30,088 nucleotides of DNA. Origin: an uncultured Mailhella sp. (GTDB lineage: Bacteria > Desulfobacterota > Desulfovibrionia > Desulfovibrionales > Desulfovibrionaceae). The DNA lies in assembly GCF_905187505.1 (NCBI RefSeq), contig NZ_CAJJIC010000018.1:1-30088 (forward strand), written 5' to 3'. Position 1 is the stretch's first letter, and the number at the start of each line of letters is the position of its first letter. Positions 8,053 through 16,475 of the stretch are shown here, in pieces. The notes under the pieces are model-generated. The model saw nothing but the letters and a program-made list of their open reading frames with translations, made no database searches and had not been told where the DNA came from. A program made the translations under genes and the position numbers.

Positions 8053-11000
8053 ATGTACGGACACAGACTGGTACGCGAACTGCTCGGACTGCTCTTTCTC
8101 TTCTGCGGTCTGCTCATGCTGCTCAGTCTCTGGAGCTACCACGCCGGTGACCCCACCTTCAATCAGGCCGTCAGCATGGACGCCTCCGCCGTGCAGAATT
8201 CCGCGGGGCTGTTCGGTTCCTATCTGGCGGGCTTTCTGGTGGACTGCTTCGGCATCGCATCCTTCCTCTGGGTCATTTTCTTCCTGGCCGTGGGCGCAGG
8301 ACTCGTGTCCCGCTGGCTGGTGCTCAAGTGGTACCGCTGGCTGGGCTATCTCATGCTTTTTTCCTGCGTGCTCGTCGCCGCGAGCACCTTTGACTTCTCG
8401 GTGCACGGCATTCACGGCGGAGGGCTCGGCGGTCAGTGGCTGTCCGCGTTTTCCTATCTTTTCTTCAGCCCCCTGGGGTCGTTCCTGCTGTGGTTCTTCG
8501 TGTTCCTCATAGCCATGGAGCTTTCCTTCAGCATATCGTGGCTTACGCTTCTTGCGGCGTCCTTCGCCTGGGTGATGAAGAAGATTCCTTCCTTCGGCAC
8601 CACGTACGACTTGCCCGTGCCGCATCTTCCGAAGGCCTTTTCACGCCTGTCCGGGCTTGCCGCCGGCTGGGGAAGGCGGCACTCCGGCAACGTCCGTCCC
8701 CGTGCGGTGCTCGACATCGTGTTCGGCAGAAGAAAGGATGCGGAAGAGGCCGTTTCGCCTGCACCCGTGTTGGAAATAAAGATGCCGGAATTGAGGCCCG
8801 AACCGAAGAATGTCCCGGTTCCCGAACAGGCGCAGGAGGATTCCGGCATCAGGGACGAGGATCTGAGCGATCTTCTGCGTCTGGTGGAGCGCCCCCAGGT
8901 CTCCGAAAGCCGTGGTGGGGCTTCTGTCGGGGATGACCTGCGTTCCGGCTCTTCTGCTCCGGCCGCGGCTCCGGCTGCAATCATTGTCGGAGAAGAGACC
9001 TCCGGTCGGATTCCGGTTCAGAATGCGGGCGTGAGCTCCGCTCCCGTGTCCGCGCAGGAAGAGGAGTTCATTCTTGAGCTCGAGGAGCCCGTCGATGCGC
9101 CTGCTCCCGAACTTGCTCAGCCCTCGTCTTTTGAACCTTCCGCCGCGCCCGTTATCATGAGTTCTTCCGTTGCTTCGCCTTCGGCGTCCGCCGCCGTCGC
9201 TCCCGCTGCGGAACCTGCCTCCTCTGTGCCGGCTCCGTCGGTGCAGAACGAGGTGGAAGTTCCCGCCGACGAGGCGGAAGATGATCTGCCGCCTTCGGCT
9301 CTGGCAGCGCTTTCCGCCGCGGCTCCCGCGGTATCTGCGGAGGATTTTCCCGCCGTGGTGCTGGCCACTCCCGTGGCGGCGCAGCCTGTTCAGCCCGTGC
9401 AGCCGGTTCCGGCCGCCGCTTTCGTTCAGGCTCCCGTGCCGCAGAGCGAACCTGCTAAGGCCGCCCCGGTAATCATGTCCCGCCCCGTATCCTCCTTCTC
9501 TTCTTCTGCGGCGGAGCACAAAGACGCGGCCTATGCCTCCGTGAACACCGCCGTGGCCGGTGCCATGGCCGAGCAGAAGGAAATTGAGGCTGCCGCAGCG
9601 CCCGTCGCTCCTGCCCCCGTGCTGCCGCAGCGCAGGGAACTCATGCTTCCGCCTCTTGACCTGCTCTCTCCCCTGCCCGAGGACGAGAAGGCCAACCGGC
9701 CCGATGAAATGACGCTGGCCAGACAGGGCAATGCGCTCATCACCTGCCTCAAGAATTTCAACGTGAACGCCACCCTTGCCCGCATCACGCCCGGCCCCGT
9801 GGTCACAATGTTCGAGGTGCGCCCGGCTCCCGGCGTCAAGGCCACGCGCATCACCAGCCTGGCCAACGATCTGGCCATGTCGCTCAAGGCCGTGTCCGTG
9901 CGCATGCAGGCTCCCGTTCCCGGCACCGACACCGTGGGCGTGGAAGTGCCCAACGAAAAGCGCACCACCGTGCATTTTCGTGAAATCGTGGAAAACGAGA
10001 ACTTCCGACAGGCCAGATCGCTTCTTACCGTGGCGCTCGGCAAGGATACCGGCGGTCATCCCGTTTCCGCCGACCTCGCAAAAATGCCGCATCTTCTGGT
10101 GGCAGGCGCGACCGGCGCGGGCAAGAGCGTGTGCCTGAACGCCATCATTCTCAGCCTTCTGTACCGGGCAAGGCCGGATGAAGTGCAGATGATTCTGGTG
10201 GACCCCAAGCGCGTGGAACTTTCCATGTACGCCGACCTTCCCCACCTCGTCCATCCCGTGGTCACGGACATGGATCTTACCAAGAACGCGCTGCTCTGGG
10301 CCATCGAGGAGATGAACAGGCGTCTTTCGCTGTTCTCCAAGGTCAAGGTGCGCAACATCACCGGCTACAACGACCGTCAGGCCCGGCTGCGTGCCGGCGT
10401 GGAGGCCGGCGGTCCCGTGCCCGTGGACGAGGAGACCGGCGAGCCGGAAGATTTGTCCAATATGCCGTTCCTCGTCATCATCGTGGATGAGCTTGCCGAC
10501 CTCATGATGGTGAAGCGCAAGGAAGTGGAAGGCAGCATAGTGCGCCTGGCCCAGCTTGCCAGAGCCGCGGGCATCCATCTCATCATCGCTACGCAGCGAC
10601 CCAGCGTGGACGTGGTCACGGGTCTCATCAAGGCCAACTTCCCCTGCCGCATCGCCTTCAAGGTGACGAGCGGTCAGGATTCGCGCACCATCATCGACGG
10701 CGCAGGAGCGGAAAAGCTGCTCGGCATGGGCGACATGCTCTTCAAGCCCAATGGAGGAATGCTTCAGCGTCTGCACGGCGCCTTCGTGAGCGATGAGGAA
10801 GTGTCCGCCGTGGTGGAATTCTGGAAAAAGCAGCAGCAGCCGAACTACAAGGTGGACTTCGCGGCCTTCGGCAACGACGACTCGGACGACTCTGAAGATT
10901 TTGGACAGCCCGCTTCCCGGGGCAACGAGATCGTGGACGATCCCATCTACGCCGAGGCCGTCCAGTTCGTTCTGGACAACGGCAAGGTTTCCATTTCTCT

Positions 11001-11121
11001 TCTTCAGCGGCGTTTCCGCATAGGCTTCAACCGTGCGGCCCGCTTCGTGGAACAGATGGAAAAGGACGGGCTGCTCAGTCAGGCCGACGGCACTCGTCCG
11101 CGCAGCGTGGTACATCGCTGA
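8053..11121 (+). CDS. ftsK: DNA translocase FtsK
   Basis: A membrane-anchored, septum-located hexameric DNA pump that segregates chromosome termini and activates XerCD recombination at dif. The 1022 residues fall into an N-terminal membrane domain with about four helices (roughly 9-29, 52-84, 95-112, 130-170), a long Ala/Pro/Val/Glu/Ser-rich linker (about 230-545), a RecA-like motor with Walker A GATGAGKS (685-692) and Walker B IIVDE (809-813), and a C-terminal gamma winged helix (last 65 or so residues, with SLLQRRFRIGFNRAARFVEQ) that reads KOPS-type polar sequences. AGGGG lies seven bases before the ATG. XerC, its usual partner, is encoded about 10 kb away in this window. Confidence 0.96.
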   Translation: MYGHRLVRELLGLLFLFCGLLMLLSLWSYHAGDPTFNQAVSMDASAVQNSAGLFGSYLAGFLVDCFGIASFLWVIFFLAVGAGLVSRWLVLKWYRWLGYLMLFSCVLVAASTFDFSVHGIHGGGLGGQWLSAFSYLFFSPLGSFLLWFFVFLIAMELSFSISWLTLLAASFAWVMKKIPSFGTTYDLPVPHLPKAFSRLSGLAAGWGRRHSGNVRPRAVLDIVFGRRKDAEEAVSPAPVLEIKMPELRPEPKNVPVPEQAQEDSGIRDEDLSDLLRLVERPQVSESRGGASVGDDLRSGSSAPAAAPAAIIVGEETSGRIPVQNAGVSSAPVSAQEEEFILELEEPVDAPAPELAQPSSFEPSAAPVIMSSSVASPSASAAVAPAAEPASSVPAPSVQNEVEVPADEAEDDLPPSALAALSAAAPAVSAEDFPAVVLATPVAAQPVQPVQPVPAAAFVQAPVPQSEPAKAAPVIMSRPVSSFSSSAAEHKDAAYASVNTAVAGAMAEQKEIEAAAAPVAPAPVLPQRRELMLPPLDLLSPLPEDEKANRPDEMTLARQGNALITCLKNFNVNATLARITPGPVVTMFEVRPAPGVKATRITSLANDLAMSLKAVSVRMQAPVPGTDTVGVEVPNEKRTTVHFREIVENENFRQARSLLTVALGKDTGGHPVSADLAKMPHLLVAGATGAGKSVCLNAIILSLLYRARPDEVQMILVDPKRVELSMYADLPHLVHPVVTDMDLTKNALLWAIEEMNRRLSLFSKVKVRNITGYNDRQARLRAGVEAGGPVPVDEETGEPEDLSNMPFLVIIVDELADLMMVKRKEVEGSIVRLAQLARAAGIHLIIATQRPSVDVVTGLIKANFPCRIAFKVTSGQDSRTIIDGAGAEKLLGMGDMLFKPNGGMLQRLHGAFVSDEEVSAVVEFWKKQQQPNYKVDFAAFGNDDSDDSEDFGQPASRGNEIVDDPIYAEAVQFVLDNGKVSISLLQRRFRIGFNRAARFVEQMEKDGLLSQADGTRPRSVVHR

Positions 11122-11126
11122 GCGTC

Positions 11127-11150
11127 CCGGAACGGAGTTTTCCGGCTTTT
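11127..11150 (+). terminator. weak terminator-like hairpin after ftsK
   Basis: CCGGAA (11127-11132) pairs with TTCCGG (11140-11145), followed by CTTTT, six bases beyond the ftsK stop. The stem is short and the T tract minimal, so it is only a candidate. Confidence 0.3.
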
Positions 11151-11169
11151 GACGAAGGAAGGGCGACTG

Positions 11170-11196
11170 CCGCGGCGTTCCGACGTCGGGCCGCGG
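11170..11196. other. nested palindromic hairpin between ftsK and folD
   Basis: An outer CCGCGG pair (11170-11175 and 11191-11196) encloses the perfect palindrome CCGACGTCGG (11180-11189). There is no T tract. It could be an RNA structure or a protein-binding palindrome; the sequence does not say which. Confidence 0.3.
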
Positions 11197-11224
11197 ATAG
11201 GCCCGCAGATTGCGTAATTCATGA

Positions 11225-11241
11225 TTCCGGCAAGGCCGGAA
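11225..11241 (+). promoter_or_regulatory. hairpin abutting the folD ribosome binding site
   Basis: TTCCGGC (11225-11231) pairs with GCCGGAA (11235-11241) around a three-base loop. Its last base is the first A of the AAGGAG ribosome site of folD (11241-11246). A stem directly against the site could modulate ribosome loading. No known riboswitch class is recognised. Confidence 0.35.
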
Positions 11242-11254
11242 AGGAGAAACTGCC

Positions 11255-12115
11255 ATGACGACGATACTCGACGGTAAGGCTACTGCGGCATCCATACGCG
11301 CCGCCCTGCGCGAGGACATTGCAAGGGACAGGGAAAAGGCCGGACGCGTGCCCTGTCTGGCGGTCATCCTGGTGGGCGAGGACCCGGCATCGCAGGTCTA
11401 TGTGCGCAACAAGGAAAAGGCCTGTGCGGATGCGGGCATGGAAACGCGTTCCTACAGACGGCCTGCGTCCATTCTTCAGAAAGAGCTGGAAGACCTCATT
11501 GCCGAGCTTAACGCCGATCCCGCCGTGGACGGCATTCTTCTTCAGCTTCCCCTGCCGGACGGCCTGGACGCCCGGCCGTGCATCGACGCCATCAGCCCGG
11601 AAAAGGACGTGGACGGCCTTACGGCCGTGAATCAGGGCCGTGTGGCCATGAACGTGCCCGGGCTTCGTCCCTGCACTCCGGCGGGCATACTGGCACTTCT
11701 TGATCACTACAATATTTCCGTGAGCGGCAAACGGGCCGTGGTCATAGGCCGCAGCAATCTTGTGGGCAGACCCGTTTCCCTCATGCTCGGCAGCCGTGAC
11801 CGCAACGCCACCGTGACCATGTGTCATTCCCGCACGCCCGATCTTGCCGCCATCTGCCGCGAGGCCGACGTCATCGTCGCCGCGCTCGGCAGGCCGCGCT
11901 TCATCACCGCCGACATGGTGAAGAAGGGCGCCGTCATCATCGACGTGGGCATCAACCGCGGCGAAGACGGAAAGCTCTGCGGCGACGTGGACTATGAGAA
12001 CGTGGCTCCTCTGGCTTCCGCCATTACTCCCGTGCCCGGCGGCATAGGTCCCATGACCATTTCCCAGCTTCTTGTGAACACCGTCGAGGCGTGGAGGGCA
12101 AGACTGCTCAGCTAG
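11255..12115 (+). CDS. folD: bifunctional methylenetetrahydrofolate dehydrogenase / methenyltetrahydrofolate cyclohydrolase
   Basis: Interconverts 5,10-methylene-, methenyl- and 10-formyl-tetrahydrofolate in the cytosol with NADP+, supplying one-carbon units for purines and formyl-Met-tRNA. The 286 residues match the family length. Motifs are YVRNKEKA (49-56, with the catalytic-pair Tyr49 and Lys53), VDGILLQLPLP (91-101), KDVDG (117-121), PCTPAGI (139-145), the dinucleotide-binding GRSNLVGRP (165-173) and the C-terminal PVPGGIGPMT. AAGGAG lies eight bases before the ATG. It appears to be a single-gene unit, with hairpins upstream and a strong terminator downstream. Confidence 0.97.
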   Translation: MTTILDGKATAASIRAALREDIARDREKAGRVPCLAVILVGEDPASQVYVRNKEKACADAGMETRSYRRPASILQKELEDLIAELNADPAVDGILLQLPLPDGLDARPCIDAISPEKDVDGLTAVNQGRVAMNVPGLRPCTPAGILALLDHYNISVSGKRAVVIGRSNLVGRPVSLMLGSRDRNATVTMCHSRTPDLAAICREADVIVAALGRPRFITADMVKKGAVIIDVGINRGEDGKLCGDVDYENVAPLASAITPVPGGIGPMTISQLLVNTVEAWRARLLS

Positions 12116-12162
12116 ACAGGCAGCCGTGTGACGGCTCATTGTGACGCACGCATGTTTGCGGG

Positions 12163-12206
12163 AAAAGGGACGGCGCTTTCACAGAAAGGCGATCCGTCCC
12201 TTTTTT
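12163..12206 (+). terminator. intrinsic terminator of folD
   Basis: AAAAGGGACGG (12163-12173) pairs perfectly with CCGTCCCTTTT (12194-12204), and the run of six T continues to 12206. The loop contains an inner CGCTTT/AAAGGCG-like pairing. A weaker second hairpin follows (CCCCT 12217-12221 with AGGGG 12227-12231, then a T8 tract from 12236). Confidence 0.85.
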
Positions 12207-12414
12207 ATGCGCCGGGCCCCTGAGCAAGGGGAGAATTTTTTTTAGCAAGGGGCACAGTCACGGAGGGGACTTGCCGGCGTGCGGGGCTCTTCCCCGCAGA
12301 CACAGGCTGTGCTAGGGTGTCGGCCACGTTTTCAGAAACAGGGAAACGCCGGCCCGACCCGGTTGACTTCGACAATGCAGCCGGCTGTCAAGATTGAACA
12401 ATGTTGTCCGTATC

Positions 12415-12426
12415 GAAAACGTTTTC
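12415..12426. promoter_or_regulatory. 12-base palindrome, candidate operator upstream of aspA
   Basis: GAAAACGTTTTC is a perfect palindrome 58 bases before the aspA start. The central CG with A/T-rich flanks is the style of LacI/PurR-family operators, but no such regulator is encoded in the window, so the binding protein is unknown. It overlaps the first bases of the adjacent hairpin. Confidence 0.4.
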
Positions 12427-12457
12427 ACTGGGCGGGCTCTTGGTGCCGCCCAGTGAA
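12424..12457 (+). promoter_or_regulatory. stable 5'-leader hairpin of aspA
   Basis: TTCACTGGGCGG (12424-12435) and CCGCCCAGTGAA (12446-12457) form a perfect 12-bp stem with a ten-base loop. It ends 27 bases before the aspA ATG and 14 bases before its ribosome site. No T tract follows, so it is not a classical terminator. It may stabilise the mRNA or be part of a regulatory leader. Confidence 0.5.
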
Positions 12458-12484
12458 GGACGAAAGGCATGAAAGGAGAGAACG

Positions 12485-13921
12485 ATGAGCGCGACGCGCA
12501 GAGAACATGACTTTCTCGGCGAGCTGGAAATTCCCGCCGACGTGTACTACGGCATACAGACCAGCCGGGCGCTGGAGAATTTCCGCATTTCCGGCACGAC
12601 CATAGCCACCATGCCCCGCTTCATTCAGGCGCTCGGCTACGTGAAGAAGGCTGCGGCCATGGCCAACATGGAACTCGGCGTTCTGCCGGAGAGCACGGGA
12701 CGTTTCATCTGTCTTGCCTGCGACAAGGTGATTGCCGGAGAATACAATGATCAGTTTCCGATCGACGTATATCAGGGAGGCGCGGGCACTTCGTGCAACA
12801 TGAACGCCAACGAGGTCATAGCCAACGTGGCTTTGGAGCTCATGGGGCATCGCAGGGGCGAGTATCAGTACTGCCATCCCAACAATCACGTGAACTGTTC
12901 GCAGTCCACCAACGACGTGTATCCCACGGCCATTCGCCTGGCGCTGTATACCACGCTCACGGATTTCATGGGCGACATGGAATATCTCAGGAAGGGGTTT
13001 GCGGCCAAGGCCGAGGAATTCCGGGACGTGATGAAGATGGGCAGAACGCAGCTGCAGGACGCCGTGCCCATGACGCTGGGCATGGAGTTTTCCGCCTGGT
13101 CCACCACCATAGGCGAGGACATACGCCGCATAGGAGAAGGGCGCGAGCAGATCTGCGACATCAGCATGGGCGCCACGGCCATAGGCACCGGCATCAACAC
13201 GCCGGAAGGCTACGCCGCGCTGGTGACGCGTCGGCTCAGGGAAATTTCAGGCCTGCCGCTGTTCATGGCGGAAAATCTGGTGGAGGCCACGTCGGACTGC
13301 TGCGCCTATGTGCAGATTTCCGGTCTTCTCAAACGGTTTGTGGTCAAGCTTTCCAAAATATGCAACGATCTGCGTCTGCTTTCTTCCGGGCCCTGCTGCG
13401 GCCTGAACGAAATCAATCTGCCGCCGCGTCAGCCTGGTTCCTCCATCATGCCCGGCAAGGTGAATCCGGTCATTCCCGAGGTGGTGAATCAGGTCTGTTT
13501 CGACGTCATAGGCAAGGACGTGACCATTTCCATGGCCGCCGAGGCCGGTCAGCTGGAACTCAACGCCATGGAACCCGTCATAGCCTATACGCTGTTCGCG
13601 TCCTTGAAGCATCTCGGCAACGCCTGTCATATTCTGCGGGACTTGTGCGTGGACGGCATTACGGCCAACCGGGAACACTGCGCCTCGCTCATGCGCAACG
13701 CCGTAGGCGTGGTGACGGCGCTCGCCCCGTACATAGGCTATGAACGCTCTGCGGAAATTGCACGCGAGGCCCTGTCCTCGGGCGAGGCCATGTATGATCT
13801 GGTCATACGGCACGGGTTCATGACCGGTGAGGAAATCGACTACGTGCTGAGTCCCGAGCGCATGATGCAGCCCGGAGAAGACAAGGATCTTCAGAGAAAA
13901 ATAGCGGAAAGGCTGAAGTAG
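12485..13921 (+). CDS. aspA: aspartate ammonia-lyase (aspartase)
   Basis: Reversibly deaminates L-aspartate to fumarate and ammonia, feeding fumarate to anaerobic respiration or dicarboxylate metabolism. The 478-residue protein belongs to the class II fumarase/aspartase superfamily. Visible motifs are DVYQGGAGTS (94-103), HVNCSQSTNDVYPT (135-148), MGRTQLQDAVPMTLG (185-199) and the signature GSSIMPGKVNP (318-328), whose serine loop holds the catalytic base. The MGRTQLQDAVPMTLG stretch and SKICNDLRLLSSGP favour aspartase over fumarase. AAGGAG lies seven bases before the ATG. It is monocistronic, with an elaborate leader and a strong terminator after it. Class II fumarase is the alternative, but less likely. 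Confidence 0.94.
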   Translation: MSATRREHDFLGELEIPADVYYGIQTSRALENFRISGTTIATMPRFIQALGYVKKAAAMANMELGVLPESTGRFICLACDKVIAGEYNDQFPIDVYQGGAGTSCNMNANEVIANVALELMGHRRGEYQYCHPNNHVNCSQSTNDVYPTAIRLALYTTLTDFMGDMEYLRKGFAAKAEEFRDVMKMGRTQLQDAVPMTLGMEFSAWSTTIGEDIRRIGEGREQICDISMGATAIGTGINTPEGYAALVTRRLREISGLPLFMAENLVEATSDCCAYVQISGLLKRFVVKLSKICNDLRLLSSGPCCGLNEINLPPRQPGSSIMPGKVNPVIPEVVNQVCFDVIGKDVTISMAAEAGQLELNAMEPVIAYTLFASLKHLGNACHILRDLCVDGITANREHCASLMRNAVGVVTALAPYIGYERSAEIAREALSSGEAMYDLVIRHGFMTGEEIDYVLSPERMMQPGEDKDLQRKIAERLK

Positions 13922-14001
13922 TCAGGGTACGCGGCTCCTGCGCGTTCACGGCCTGAACCGTGGGCTGCCGGCAGGATGATCTATTCGCTTTGCCGCAGGA
14001 C

Positions 14002-14041
14002 AGAGAAAGCCGCCGTCCTTAGAAGGACGGCGGCTTTCTCT
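14002..14041. terminator. bidirectional intrinsic terminator between aspA and pnp
   Basis: A perfect 19-bp inverted repeat (14002-14020 and 14023-14041) with core AAGCCGCCGTCCTT / AAGGACGGCGGCTT. Flanking AGAGAAA and TTTCTCT supply T-rich tails on both strands. It separates convergent aspA and pnp. Confidence 0.85.
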
Positions 14042-14081
14042 TTACGAAAACGCGGGAGGAGCGCAGCTCCTCCGTACGTCT

Positions 14082-16313
14082 TTAGTCTTCCTTGTGTTCG
14101 CGGCGTTCGCGACGTTCGCCGCGGCGTTCGCCACGACGCTCGCGCCGTTCGCCGTCGTTGCGTTCACGGCGGGCGGGACGGGCGGTGTCTTCGGGCTTCC
14201 ATTCAATGCCCTGTTCCTCGAGCAGCACGGCCTTGCGGCTGGCACGGATGCGGTCGCCGTTGATTTCGATGACCTTGACCACCATGTCTTCGCCGAGGTG
14301 GGCCACGTCTTCGGTCTTTTCCACGCGGTTGGTGTCGAGCTGGGAGATGTGCACCAGAGCTTCGAGATTGGGCAGAATTTCCACGATGGCGCCGATTTCA
14401 AGGATGCGCTTGACCTTGGCGTTGTAGTTCTTGCCGAGTTCGGCGTGCTGATCGTAGTAGAGCACCATTTCCTTGGCGGCCTGCATGGACTTCTGCGTGG
14501 GGGCGAAGATGGTGATGCGGCCGGAATCCTCGATGTCGATGGCGGCACCGGTGGCGCTGGTGATGGCCTTGATGTTCTTGCCGCCGGGGCCGATGATCAT
14601 GCGGATGATCTCGGGATTCACGAACACTTCCTCATGCTGGGGAGCGTAGGGAGAGAGTTCGCGCACGGCGGGCATGGCCTTGGCCATGACGTCGAGGATG
14701 TGCAGACGGGCCACGCGGGCCTGTTCCATGGCGCGGGCCATGACTTCGGTGGGCAGACCGTTGATCTTGATGTCCATCTGAATGGCGCTGATGCCTTCGG
14801 CGGTGCCGGCGATCTTGAAGTCCATGTCGCCGAGGGCGTCTTCGTCGCCGAGAATGTCGGTGAGCACGGTGTAGCTGTCGCCGTCCTTGATGAGGCCCAT
14901 GGCCACGCCGGCCACGGGAGCGCTGATCGGCACGCCCGCATCCATGAGGGACAGGCAGCCGCCGCACACGGCGGCCATGGAGGACGAGCCGTTGGATTCC
15001 ACGGTGTCGGACACCACGCGGATGGTGTAGGGGAAGCTTTCAGGAGAAGGCAGAACAGCCTTGAGGGCGCGTTCGGCAAGGTGACCGTGACCGATTTCGC
15101 GGCGGGACACGCGCACGGACTTCACTTCGCCCACGGTGAAGGGCGGGAAGTTGTAGTGCAGCATGAAGCGCTTGGTTTCGTCGCCGTTCAGGGTATCGAC
15201 CTTCTGTTCATCGGACGTGCTGCCCAGGGTGGTGACGGCAATGGTCTTGGTTTCGCCGCGGGCGAAGATGACGGAACCGTGGGCACGGGGCAGCACAGAG
15301 GTCTCGATTTCGATGGGACGCACGGTCTTGGTGTCGCGGTTGTCGATGCGGGTGCCTTCGTTGATGACTCTCTGACGCACGAGCTTCTTTTCAAGGTGCT
15401 CGAGCACTTCGCCGATGGCGGCCTGGGCGACGGGATCGTCGGCATAGCGTTCGTCGGTGGCCATGAGGGCCTTCACCTTGTCCTTGACGGCCTTGCGGGC
15501 GTCCTTTCTGAGCAGCTTGTCGGGCGTGCGGAGGGCGTCTTCCATGCCGGACTTGATGGCGAGCTCTTCCACATAGGCGAACAGCTCGGGGTCGTCCTGC
15601 TTGGGCGTGAATTCGGTCTTGGGCTTGCCGGCCAGCTTCACGAGCTCTTCCTGAGCGTCGATGAGGGGCTGAATGGCCTTGTGGGCCCAGTTCAGGCCGT
15701 CGATGAGGTCCTGTTCCTTGACGAGCTTGGCTTCGCCTTCCACCATGACCACGGCGTCGCGGGAAGCGGCAAGCACGATGTCCATGTCGGAGCGCTTGAG
15801 CTCTTCATTGGTGGGGTTCAGCACGAACTGACCGTCGACGCGGCCGAGACGGGCGCCGGCCACGGGGCCCGCGAAGGGAATGTTGGAAATGCAGGTGGCC
15901 GCGGAAGCGGCGGTGATGCAGAGCACGTCGGGATCGTTTTCTCCGTCGGCGGAAATGACGGTGGCGAGCACCTGCACTTCATTGCCGTAGCCCTTGGGGA
16001 AGAGCGGACGGATGGGGCGGTCGATGAGACGGGCCACGAGGGTTTCGTGGTCGCTCGGACGGCCTATTTCGCGGCGGAAGAAGTTGCCGGGAATGCGGCC
16101 GGCGGCGTACATGCGTTCGGCATATTCCACGGTGAGGGGGAAGAAGTCCTTGGGCGTTTCGAGCTGGGCTTCACAGACGGTGACGAGAGCCACGGTGCCG
16201 CCGCACTGAATCCAGATGGCGCCGTTGGCCTGACGGGCCACGCGGCCCGTTTCCAGAATGATTTCCTTGCCGCCCACGGTGGCGGACACACGAGTGCTGT
16301 TGAGCAGACCCAT
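14082..16313 (-). CDS. pnp: polyribonucleotide nucleotidyltransferase (PNPase)
   Basis: A trimeric 3'-5' phosphorolytic exoribonuclease of the RNA degradosome type. The 743 residues contain two RNase PH-like cores separated by an alpha domain, a KH domain (around IGPGGKNIKAITSATGA) and an S1 domain (KVKRILEIGAIVEILPNLEALVHISQL). The family is usually about 700 residues. The excess is a C-terminal tail (712-743) made almost wholly of Arg, Glu, Gly and His, with repeats of ERRGERRGERRE. The start at ATG 16313 has AGGAG seven bases upstream and matches known N termini (MGLLNSTRVSATVGGKEI); an in-frame upstream extension of 35 residues is not conserved-looking. It follows rpsO as in many bacteria. 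Confidence 0.97.
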   Translation of the reverse strand: MGLLNSTRVSATVGGKEIILETGRVARQANGAIWIQCGGTVALVTVCEAQLETPKDFFPLTVEYAERMYAAGRIPGNFFRREIGRPSDHETLVARLIDRPIRPLFPKGYGNEVQVLATVISADGENDPDVLCITAASAATCISNIPFAGPVAGARLGRVDGQFVLNPTNEELKRSDMDIVLAASRDAVVMVEGEAKLVKEQDLIDGLNWAHKAIQPLIDAQEELVKLAGKPKTEFTPKQDDPELFAYVEELAIKSGMEDALRTPDKLLRKDARKAVKDKVKALMATDERYADDPVAQAAIGEVLEHLEKKLVRQRVINEGTRIDNRDTKTVRPIEIETSVLPRAHGSVIFARGETKTIAVTTLGSTSDEQKVDTLNGDETKRFMLHYNFPPFTVGEVKSVRVSRREIGHGHLAERALKAVLPSPESFPYTIRVVSDTVESNGSSSMAAVCGGCLSLMDAGVPISAPVAGVAMGLIKDGDSYTVLTDILGDEDALGDMDFKIAGTAEGISAIQMDIKINGLPTEVMARAMEQARVARLHILDVMAKAMPAVRELSPYAPQHEEVFVNPEIIRMIIGPGGKNIKAITSATGAAIDIEDSGRITIFAPTQKSMQAAKEMVLYYDQHAELGKNYNAKVKRILEIGAIVEILPNLEALVHISQLDTNRVEKTEDVAHLGEDMVVKVIEINGDRIRASRKAVLLEEQGIEWKPEDTARPARRERNDGERRERRGERRGERRERREHKED

Positions 16314-16398
16314 ATGGTTACTCCTGGAAGGAGACTCCGTGAAGAAAGACGAAAGTTTCGCCTCTGTTCGCGGATGCTCCTTCCTCGCGTTGAGGTTG

Positions 16399-16453
16399 AG
16401 GGGAAAATCCCCTTTCATGCAGGATGGGGGAGCGGAATTTCTCCCGCTCCCCC
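16399..16453 (-). promoter_or_regulatory. tandem hairpins in the rpsO-pnp intergenic region
   Basis: GGGGGAGCGG (16426-16435) pairs with CCGCTCCCCC (16444-16453), and AGGGGA (16399-16404) pairs with TCCCCT (16408-16413). No T tract follows on the minus strand. In enterobacteria the rpsO-pnp spacer carries a leaky terminator and an RNase III stem used in pnp autocontrol. These stems could play the same part here, which is inferred from position only. Confidence 0.45.
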
Positions 16454-16475
16454 TTGTTTCCGGATCGTTTTCCGA

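Larger units (their letters stand above)
12207..12484 (+). promoter_or_regulatory. upstream control region of aspA
   Basis: This gene-free stretch precedes aspA. After the folD terminator and a weak second terminator-like stem it contains a small hairpin GCGGGG-CTCTT-CCCCGC (12281-12297), a palindrome CAGCCGGCTG (12378-12387), the 12-base palindrome at 12415-12426 and the hairpin at 12424-12457 (both listed separately). TTGACT at 12363-12368 resembles a -35 box, but no good -10 box stands 16-18 bases after it. No ORF with a plausible start and ribosome site was found here. Confidence 0.4.

Noticed and set aside
8641..11367. A 908-codon open frame opposite ftsK
   Set aside because: Low-complexity His/Gly/Arg-rich translation, no ribosome site, and fully antisense to FtsK, whose motifs are unmistakable.
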